DNA from: Thermoplasmata archaeon
Lineage (GTDB): Archaea > Thermoplasmatota > Thermoplasmata > SG8-5 > JAGLSY01
DNA length: 10,349 bases
Reading direction: 5' to 3'
NCBI GenBank assembly: GCA_023137005.1
Contig: JAGLQE010000304.1
Span: 1-10,349 of the forward strand
The translations under genes were made by a program, and so were the position numbers. The first letter of the stretch is position 1. Each line of letters begins with the position of its first letter. Under the pieces are notes generated by a model, which saw only the letters and a list, made by a program, of their open reading frames with translations, was not told the DNA's origin and ran no database searches. Positions 6,842-10,349 of this stretch are shown one piece after another.

Positions 6842-6857
6842 TACGGACCTGCCGGAA
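6842..6857 (+). repeat. Exact 16-nt direct repeat of the tRNA-Arg 3' end (att-like)
   Basis: TACGGACCTGCCGGAA is identical to 7021-7036, which spans the discriminator base, the acceptor 3' strand and the T-stem 3' strand of tRNA-Arg plus two flanking bases. A copy of a tRNA 3' end in the same orientation is what integration or excision at a tRNA gene leaves; here the enclosed segment is only 179 bp and holds no gene. Confidence 0.6.
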
Positions 6858-6864
6858 ATGGTGC

Positions 6865-6884
6865 CTCGTCAGTAAACTGACGAG
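6865..6884. repeat. Perfect 9-bp-arm palindrome
   Basis: CTCGTCAGT (6865-6873) and ACTGACGAG (6876-6884) are perfect inverted repeats separated by AA. As RNA this folds to an 8-bp stem with a 4-nt loop. It lies downstream of the tRNA on the minus strand and may be a terminator or the core of a structured element. Confidence 0.55.
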
Positions 6885-6898
6885 CCCACCTCGCATTC

Positions 6899-6930
6899 TG
6901 AATCTCTCGGTTCCTTCGAGATTTTGAATG
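6899..6930. repeat. Dispersed 32-nt repeat, copy 1
   Basis: Matches 8421-8452 at 27 of 32 positions, both starting TGAATCTCTC and ending TTTTGAATG. In this copy AATCTC (6901-6906) pairs with GAGATT (6918-6923) to give a 6-bp hairpin; the corresponding arm in the other copy carries a mismatch. Confidence 0.6.
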
Positions 6931-6954
6931 TAATCGCTTCGCTCTCGCATTCAA
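6924..6954. repeat. 15-nt-loop hairpin, family member A
   Basis: TTGAATG (6924-6930) pairs with CATTCAA (6948-6954), with one further T-G pair inside. The loop AATCGCTTCGCTCTC (6932-6946) is 15 nt and nearly the same as the loops at 8505-8519 and 8546-8560. Confidence 0.65.
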
Positions 6955-6980
6955 CTATCATATACTGAGAAACACGTTCG

Positions 6981-6999
6981 TCGAATTCCTGGCAGGTCC
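6981..6999 (+). repeat. Inverted copy of the tRNA-Arg 3' end
   Basis: TCGAATTCC-T-GGCAGGTCC equals the tRNA-Arg 3' end (T-loop, T-stem and acceptor strand) over 18 nt with one inserted T, but on the opposite strand to the tRNA. It can pair with 6845-6857 over 13 bp with the inserted T bulged. Confidence 0.6.
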
Positions 7000-7022
7000 T
7001 CTACTAACAATATAAATTTATA

Positions 7023-7142
7023 CGGACCTGCCGGAATTCGAATCCGGGTTCGAGGCTTTCTCCAGTATTTCTATCACTGTTATGTGGGTTAATAAAAATA
7101 CTGCCGGAGGCCCCAGTGATATCCTGGCTACACTACAGGTCC
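7023..7142 (-). tRNA. tRNA-Arg (anticodon CCG) with a 46-nt BHB intron
   Basis: Read on the minus strand from 7142. The acceptor GGACCTG pairs perfectly with CAGGTCC; T8 and A9 follow. The D arm GTG/CAC has a T-T mismatch in its fourth pair, and the D loop contains AGG. The anticodon stem is GGGGC/GCCTC with one G-T pair, and the anticodon is CCG (7106-7108 read on minus), decoding CGG as arginine. The variable loop is 4 nt, the T arm is CCGGA-TTCGAAT-TCCGG, and the discriminator is G. CCA is not encoded. Exon 1 is 7142-7104, the intron 7103-7058, and exon 2 is 7057-7023, with the intron at the canonical site 37/38. The mature RNA is 74 nt. It lies 56 nt downstream of rps27ae on the same strand and may be co-transcribed or have its own promoter in the AT-rich leader. 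Confidence 0.93.
7058..7103 (-). other. tRNA intron with canonical bulge-helix-bulge splice motif
   Basis: The anticodon-loop bases CTCC pair with GGAG near the intron 3' end (4-bp central helix). A 3-nt bulge GGC lies on the 5' side and AAA on the 3' side, each to be cut after its second base. Inside, AGTATTT pairs with AAATACT in a 7-bp intron helix. This is the relaxed-free, textbook substrate of archaeal splicing endonuclease. Confidence 0.9.
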
Positions 7143-7198
7143 AATATAGTATTATTCTCTCAGATGTGGGGAATCAGCCCTTGAACAATAATGCAGGA

Positions 7199-7405
7199 TC
7201 ATTCTTTCTTTTCTGCAGGCTTCTCTTCCTTCTTGGCTGCCTCTGGCTTAGGATCCTTGTTCTTGAACTCCGTGTATTGACAGTTACCGCATGTGGTCCT
7301 GTCCTTGTGCTCGGCCATGAAGGTTCCCTCACCGCATTTGGGGCAGTGCCTTCTTGATCTTACCAGTTTCTCGCCCTCTATTTTGTACAGATCTCGTTTC
7401 GGCAA
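7199..7405 (-). CDS. rps27ae: 30S ribosomal protein S27ae
   Basis: A 68-residue zinc-ribbon protein of the small subunit. The ribbon is CPKCG (C21, C24) and CGNC (C39, C42), and the opening [23 protein letters not shown] is typical of the family, which is fused to ubiquitin in eukaryotes and stands alone in archaea. The C-terminus continues in a Lys/Glu/Ala-rich tail of about 20 residues that is longer than usual. The start is TTG at 7405, two nt after the rps24e stop, with GGGGGA as SD site inside the end of rps24e; no ATG is available that keeps the conserved N-terminus. It is the last protein gene of the operon before tRNA-Arg. Confidence 0.92.
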   Translation of the reverse strand: MPKRDLYKIEGEKLVRSRRHCPKCGEGTFMAEHKDRTTCGNCQYTEFKNKDPKPEAAKKEEKPAEKKE

Positions 7406-7407
7406 TT

Positions 7408-7713
7408 TTATTCCCCCTCTTTCTTCTTTTCCTCGAAGAGGTGGTTCCTCTTGAGCAAGTGCTCTCTCTCGGTTTCCTGAGCCTTCTCTTTGGATGTGTA
7501 GATCTTGGCATAGCCTCTACTGATCCCTCTCCCGAACTCGGACCGTATCTTGTCAACGATGACAACTTCCTTTTTTACCTTCAGTTCCTTGGAGATCATG
7601 TCGCGAACGACCTCTCTCTTTGGCGTCTGCTCATTCGGGTGGGTAAGATTGAAATCCACCTCTGTTCTGTTCAGCAAAGCGTTTTGCTTTTTCTCTAGGA
7701 TCTTCAGCTCCAT
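7408..7713 (-). CDS. rps24e: 30S ribosomal protein S24e
   Basis: A 101-residue ribosomal protein of the small subunit found in archaea and eukaryotes. Recognisable blocks are [16 protein letters not shown] (here [13 protein letters not shown]), [15 protein letters not shown], and the G-x-G-x-S-x-G-x-A-K-I-Y segment ([19 protein letters not shown]). The ATG at 7713 has GGAGA about 8 nt upstream, within the end of the preceding gene, whose stop is 2 nt away. Its acidic/basic tail (EEKKKEGE) leads straight into rps27ae, so the two are coupled, as in many archaea. Confidence 0.93.
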   Translation of the reverse strand: MELKILEKKQNALLNRTEVDFNLTHPNEQTPKREVVRDMISKELKVKKEVVIVDKIRSEFGRGISRGYAKIYTSKEKAQETEREHLLKRNHLFEEKKKEGE

Positions 7714-7715
7714 GC

Positions 7716-8243
7716 TTATATCTCCATTTTCTTTAGTATCTCATTGACACACTCACGAATTTGAGCGTCCACAGTGAGAAGCATCAGCCCCTTAAAAGGG
7801 ATGCCGTATATTACGTTTGTGCCGTCGGGAGCGAGTGAAACGCATACCAAGGATGCAAGGTCCTCTTCGCCCTCCACGACTATTCTGAGTTGCCTCATGT
7901 TTTCTATGCCGTCCTTGATGGCATAGGCCAGCTGACTAGTTATCTCGCCTGCTGGATTTATTACATTGATGACTGGCTGTTCGTATTTTGATAATCTTTC
8001 TTTGAAATCATCGTCCGAGCCGCGTTGGGTCTGATGATCCACGATCGATAGGTCCGGTATGACACCCATTTCAAGCAGAGTGAGAGTTACCACGTCTCCA
8101 ATCGTGATGTTCAGGTCATCGGGTTTCAATCTCTGGACAAGTTCTTCCTGGGTGAGGATGTCGCCAACTATCTTCTTGAGCTCGTCTCTCATTCCATCTG
8201 GAAGTACCCAGCGTTTATCTAACGCGGAGTGCGAACTTGCCAT
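7716..8243 (-). CDS. GTP-dependent dephospho-CoA kinase (DUF359 family)
   Basis: This family (first shown in Thermococcus kodakarensis, TK1697) performs the last step of CoA synthesis in archaea, using GTP to phosphorylate dephospho-CoA. The 175-residue protein shows the family blocks: RWVLPDGMRDELKK near the N-terminus, ITIGDVVT, GVIPDLSIVDHQTQR, VINPAGEITSQL, VVEGEEDLASL and NVIYGIPFKGLMLL. The aspartates in GD, PD and VD and the GEED block are the expected catalytic or nucleotide contacts. The ATG at 8243 overlaps spt4 by 29 nt; the next ATG (residue 18) would cut off the LP block, so the upstream start is preferred. It lies in the usual place between spt4 and rps24e. Confidence 0.9.
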   Translation of the reverse strand: MASSHSALDKRWVLPDGMRDELKKIVGDILTQEELVQRLKPDDLNITIGDVVTLTLLEMGVIPDLSIVDHQTQRGSDDDFKERLSKYEQPVINVINPAGEITSQLAYAIKDGIENMRQLRIVVEGEEDLASLVCVSLAPDGTNVIYGIPFKGLMLLTVDAQIRECVNEILKKMEI

Positions 8244-8403
8244 TGACCTCGAGCCCCATTCTCCTGGCGATCTCTGATTTGGTATGATCTACGATGATAA
8301 CGTATCCCTGCCATTCCCTTGAGGTCGGGTTTCCGCAGATGAGACAAGTGGTCTCTTCGGTCACGGCACTGCATTCCTTACACGCCCTGTAGGTGACTGC
8401 CAT
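8215..8403 (-). CDS. spt4: Transcription elongation factor Spt4 (RpoE2)
   Basis: Spt4 binds Spt5 and RNA polymerase and keeps elongation processive. The 62-residue protein has the four-cysteine zinc site C8-x2-C11 and C20-x2-C23 and the Spt4 block EWQGYVIIVDHTKSEIARRMG. Length is typical for archaea. The ATG at 8403 is preceded by GGGAGG about 8 nt upstream. It is preceded in the operon by rpo7, but with an unusual 163-nt gap full of hairpins; it overlaps the following kinase gene by 29 nt. Confidence 0.94.
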   Translation of the reverse strand: MAVTYRACKECSAVTEETTCLICGNPTSREWQGYVIIVDHTKSEIARRMGLEVNGKFALRVR

Positions 8404-8420
8404 ATCTAATTCCTCCCTTT

Positions 8421-8452
8421 TGAATCTCTCACTTTGTTCGAGCTTTTGAATG
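8421..8452. repeat. Dispersed 32-nt repeat, copy 2
   Basis: 27 of 32 positions agree with 6899-6930. Here the shared block ends in the left arm of the 16-bp hairpin rather than of a 15-nt-loop hairpin. Confidence 0.6.
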
Positions 8453-8478
8453 CGCGAATTTTATTCGTGCATTCAAAA
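8444..8478. repeat. 16-bp hairpin with 3-nt loop
   Basis: TTTTGAATGC-G-CGAAT (8444-8459) pairs with ATTCG-T-GCATTCAAAA (8463-8478), loop TTT. One of the sixteen pairs is G-T, which is a wobble on plus-strand RNA but a C-A mismatch on the operon (minus) strand. Confidence 0.7.
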
Positions 8479-8496
8479 CTTCGATTCTTCGAAGTT
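8477..8496. repeat. 8-bp perfect hairpin
   Basis: AACTTCGA (8477-8484) pairs with TCGAAGTT (8489-8496) around the loop TTCT. It shares two bases with the preceding 16-bp hairpin, so the two compete at their junction. Confidence 0.55.
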
Positions 8497-8497
8497 C

Positions 8498-8526
8498 TGA
8501 ATGCAATCGCCTTGCTCTCGCATTCA
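8498..8526. repeat. 15-nt-loop hairpin, family member B
   Basis: TGAATGC (8498-8504) pairs with GCATTCA (8520-8526); the 15-nt loop is AATCGCCTTGCTCTC, differing from member A at two positions. Confidence 0.65.
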
Positions 8527-8537
8527 AGTTCGGAATT

Positions 8538-8568
8538 GATTATGCAATAACTTTGTTCTCGCATAATC
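8538..8568. repeat. 15-nt-loop hairpin, family member C
   Basis: GATTATGC (8538-8545) pairs with GCATAATC (8561-8568); the 15-nt loop is AATAACTTTGTTCTC. The stem differs from members A and B in both arms yet stays fully paired. The right arm covers two bases of the rpo7 stop codon. Confidence 0.65.
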
Positions 8569-9124
8569 ATTCCTCCTGTTTGCCGAGATCCTCTTCGATC
8601 CAGGCTAGCTTTCCAAGCCCTGTTTGCCTCATGGTCAATCCTATCTTGCTCTCTCTAGGACTGCGCTCATTGACACTGACAGTGACTATCCTGGCTCTGA
8701 CATCCGCATCGGACCTGAGGTCTCTTTTGGATTCCTTACCTATCAATCTCTGATTATCTGCATCGATATCGATATGGTCATCCATGACCTGGCTGATATG
8801 CAATAGTCCATCCAATGGTCCGAATCTTACGAATGCGCCGAATTTCAGCACCTCGCAGACAGTTCCCTCGATGACCTCTTGATTATCCAGCCTGAAGGTG
8901 ATAGCGTCATAGGTAACGTCTTGGTAAACCGCTCCGTCCCCGTGAACTATCCTTCCCTCGCCCTCGACCTTGATATTGGCCGTTAGCACGATAAGGCTTC
9001 TGTCGCCCACGATCTTTCCCTCGAAGGTTTCCCTCGTCAATTCCTCTGCAAGGATGTTTATATCCTCGCCCAGGCGCTCAGGTGCGATCCTGACCACATC
9101 ACTTCTTCTGATTTTTACATACAT
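8567..9124 (-). CDS. rpo7: DNA-directed RNA polymerase subunit Rpo7 (RpoE1)
   Basis: Rpo7 is the archaeal counterpart of eukaryotic RPB7; with Rpo4 it forms the polymerase stalk that aids open-complex formation and binds the nascent RNA. The 185-residue protein has the N-terminal RNP-like domain (MYVKIRRSDVVRIAPERLG through GEGRIVHGDGAVYQDVTYDAITFRL) and the C-terminal S1 domain (EGTVCEVLKFGAFVRFGPLDGLLHISQVMDDH). The VNERSPRESKIGLTMRQTGLG segment is also typical. Length is normal. The ATG at 9124 lies 14 nt after the hppA stop with a purine stretch (AGAGG) upstream. A hairpin cluster separates it from spt4. Confidence 0.95.
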   Translation of the reverse strand: MYVKIRRSDVVRIAPERLGEDINILAEELTRETFEGKIVGDRSLIVLTANIKVEGEGRIVHGDGAVYQDVTYDAITFRLDNQEVIEGTVCEVLKFGAFVRFGPLDGLLHISQVMDDHIDIDADNQRLIGKESKRDLRSDADVRARIVTVSVNERSPRESKIGLTMRQTGLGKLAWIEEDLGKQEE

Positions 9125-9138
9125 GCTATCGGCCTCTT

Positions 9139-10349
9139 CTATTTTTCCTCAAGTTGGATGGGTATATCTCCACCCTGTTCCGGGATCTCCTCAACCACGG
9201 GTGGCTGAGGCACATCCTCGGTAACTGGCTCTGGAGTTGCATCGTATTCCTCGTCTCCCAGGTCATCCTGGTAGACTTGTGAAGGCTTCTGTCTCTTTGG
9301 CCTCTTGCCCTTTGACTTTTCCTTCTTTGCTGGCTTCTTGCTCATAGCAACCGCCCAGGCAATTCCGAATATCATCAGTGCAATACCGACTATTACGAAC
9401 ATCATAGAAACCGGATCATCATCAAGTGCTCCAATATTGAACTTCACAACAACTGGCACGATGAGAACCGCTATGAGATTGATCACCTTGACCATTGGGT
9501 TCAAGGCTGGGCCGGCAGTGTCCTTGAGCGGATCACCGACGGTGTCACCGACGATACTGGCCATGTGGGCATCCGAGCCTTTTCCACCGTGATGTCCATC
9601 CTCTACATATTTCTTTGCATTATCCCATGCTCCTCCAGCATTGGACATGAACACGGCCATAAGCTGAGCAGATAGGATCGCACCAGCAAGGAAGGCTCCA
9701 AGAGCTACTTCATCGAATATCAATCCAACCACTATCGGAGAAGCGATTGCCAGGATACCAAGGCCGATCAGCTCCTTCTGGGCTGCTGCCGTGGCTATCT
9801 CAACAGGTTTTTCATAATCTGGCTTTGCTGTGCCTTCCCAGAGTCCCTTTATGGTGGCGAACTGTCTTCGCACTTCCAGAACTATGAGGCCAGCTGCCTT
9901 CTCCACTGCTCTGATGCACATTGCGCTGAATAGGAAAGGTACTGCTCCTCCTATAAGAAGAGCTGCAAAGTAAATTGGTGTGCTTATGATAACGTGGTTC
10001 GTGATCGTACCATTCTCAACGGTCAGCAGGGTACTTCCTGCATCAGCCGCCCTGACTATGAAATCCATGAACAAGCTCACAGCCGCTATCACAGCCGAAC
10101 CGATGGCAATTCCCTTGGTTATGGCCTTGGTGGTGTTTCCGACCGCGTCCATCTCGTCCATTCTCTTTCTGGCCTCTGGCTCCAGGCTGGCCATCTCTCC
10201 GATACCATTGGCATTGTCCGCTATGGGGCCGAAGGTGTCCATTGAAATTGTATTTCCAGTCAATGTGAGCATACCGATACCACAAAGGGATACACCGTAT
10301 GCTACCATGAAGGGCTGATCTGTTGGGAATATCATTGCAGATGCGACCA
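9139..10349 (-). CDS. hppA: Membrane-bound proton-pumping pyrophosphatase, K+-independent type (5' end outside window)
   Basis: The enzyme hydrolyses pyrophosphate and pumps H+ across the membrane. About 402 codons are visible, the C-terminal half or so; the frame is open to the window edge (VASA precedes MIFPTDQ), so the gene is cut by the window and not truncated. Conserved blocks are DNANGIGEM, DAVGNTTKAITKG, GGAWDNAKKYVEDG, GKGSDAHMASIVGDTVGDP and KDTAGPALNPMVKV. The Lys in GNTTKA and the Thr four residues on mark the K+-independent, H+-transporting class (family knowledge). Several membrane helices are evident. After the last helix the protein carries an unusual tail of about 68 residues, first Lys/Arg-rich (KKPAKKEKSKGKRPKRQKP) then acidic and Pro-rich. 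It is the upstream neighbour of rpo7, 14 nt apart. Confidence 0.95.
   Translation of the reverse strand, partial: VASAMIFPTDQPFMVAYGVSLCGIGMLTLTGNTISMDTFGPIADNANGIGEMASLEPEARKRMDEMDAVGNTTKAITKGIAIGSAVIAAVSLFMDFIVRAADAGSTLLTVENGTITNHVIISTPIYFAALLIGGAVPFLFSAMCIRAVEKAAGLIVLEVRRQFATIKGLWEGTAKPDYEKPVEIATAAAQKELIGLGILAIASPIVVGLIFDEVALGAFLAGAILSAQLMAVFMSNAGGAWDNAKKYVEDGHHGGKGSDAHMASIVGDTVGDPLKDTAGPALNPMVKVINLIAVLIVPVVVKFNIGALDDDPVSMMFVIVGIALMIFGIAWAVAMSKKPAKKEKSKGKRPKRQKPSQVYQDDLGDEEYDATPEPVTEDVPQPPVVEEIPEQGGDIPIQLEEK

Larger units (their letters stand above)
6726..7022. repeat. Gene-free repeat-rich region downstream of tRNA-Arg
   Basis: About 300 bp with no credible gene. Running left to right it holds: a 14-nt near-copy of the tRNA-Arg 3' end (6727-6740) two nt after the CBS stop; the decamer AGTGTTGTTG twice (6759-6768, 6798-6807); an exact 16-nt copy of the tRNA 3' end (6842-6857); a 9-bp-arm palindrome (6865-6884); a block shared with the rpo7-spt4 gap (6899-6930); a 15-nt-loop hairpin (6924-6954); an inverted copy of the tRNA 3' end (6981-6999); and the perfect 12-bp palindrome TATAAATTTATA (7011-7022) touching the tRNA. 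Individual items are listed separately. Confidence 0.6.
8404..8566. repeat. Hairpin cluster between rpo7 and spt4
   Basis: A 163-bp gap inside an otherwise tightly packed minus-strand operon. Read on the plus strand it contains a partial hairpin block (8421-8443), a 16-bp hairpin (8444-8478), an 8-bp hairpin (8477-8496), a 15-nt-loop hairpin (8498-8526) and a second 15-nt-loop hairpin (8538-8568) whose right arm overlaps the rpo7 stop codon. Parts match the region 6890-6960. It holds no credible gene. Confidence 0.6.

Noticed and set aside
6845..6999. A second, plus-strand tRNA with acceptor GGACCTG/CAGGTCC
   Set aside because: No T-loop with a proper 5-bp stem and no D or anticodon arm can be formed; only tRNA 3'-end fragments are present.
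8404..8566. CRISPR-like array
   Set aside because: Repeats are few, of unequal length and spacing, and there are no uniform spacers; the units are hairpins instead.

Overview
This window is a piece of an archaeal chromosome. The minus-strand block at its right end has the archaeal information-processing order rpo7 (rpoE1), spt4, DUF359 dephospho-CoA kinase, rps24e, rps27ae. There is also an archaeal-type tRNA intron with a bulge-helix-bulge (BHB) motif, an archaeal D-aminoacyl-tRNA deacylase (DTD2 type), KptA with a zinc finger, and HdrC/HdrB. The mix (methanogen-type HdrCB, a K+-independent membrane pyrophosphatase, Lys/Ala-rich tails, several genes with no Shine-Dalgarno (SD) site) suggests a euryarchaeon, perhaps Thermoplasmatota or Methanomassiliicoccales-like. 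That placement is inference.

Layout. 1-1359 (minus): hdrC and hdrB with overlapping stop and start, then the first ten codons of a further gene, perhaps hdrA. 1360-1719: an AT-rich divergent control region. 1720-4710 (plus): a regulator made of two tandem Lrp-like halves, a small V4R-like sensor-domain protein, a GNAT acetyltransferase, and D-aminoacyl-tRNA deacylase overlapping it. 4857-5711 (plus): kptA with a Lys/Ala-rich tail, followed by a perfect 10-bp hairpin. 5775-6725 (plus): a small membrane protein and a two-CBS-domain protein. 6726-7022: about 300 bp without a gene, filled with repeats: fragments of the tRNA-Arg 3' end and small hairpins. 7023-7142 (minus): tRNA-Arg(CCG) with a 46-nt intron. 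7199-10349 (minus): rps27ae, rps24e, dephospho-CoA kinase, spt4, rpo7 and the C-terminal part of hppA. The rpo7-spt4 gap (8404-8566) holds four hairpins related to those at 6890-6960.

How the genes work together. The hdr genes serve thiol/disulfide electron transfer. The divergently read regulator and V4R-like protein may sense a redox or metabolic state and control them (inference from position). DtdA, KptA and tRNA-Arg(CCG) are all tied to tRNA quality or splicing: archaeal splicing endonuclease would process the tRNA intron here. The right-hand block combines transcription (Rpo7, Spt4), translation (S24e, S27ae), CoA synthesis and pyrophosphate-driven proton pumping.

The least explained content is the non-coding sequence: a small palindromic repeat family with a constant 15-nt loop and changing but still paired stems, present in two loci, and repeated fragments of the tRNA-Arg 3' end beside it.
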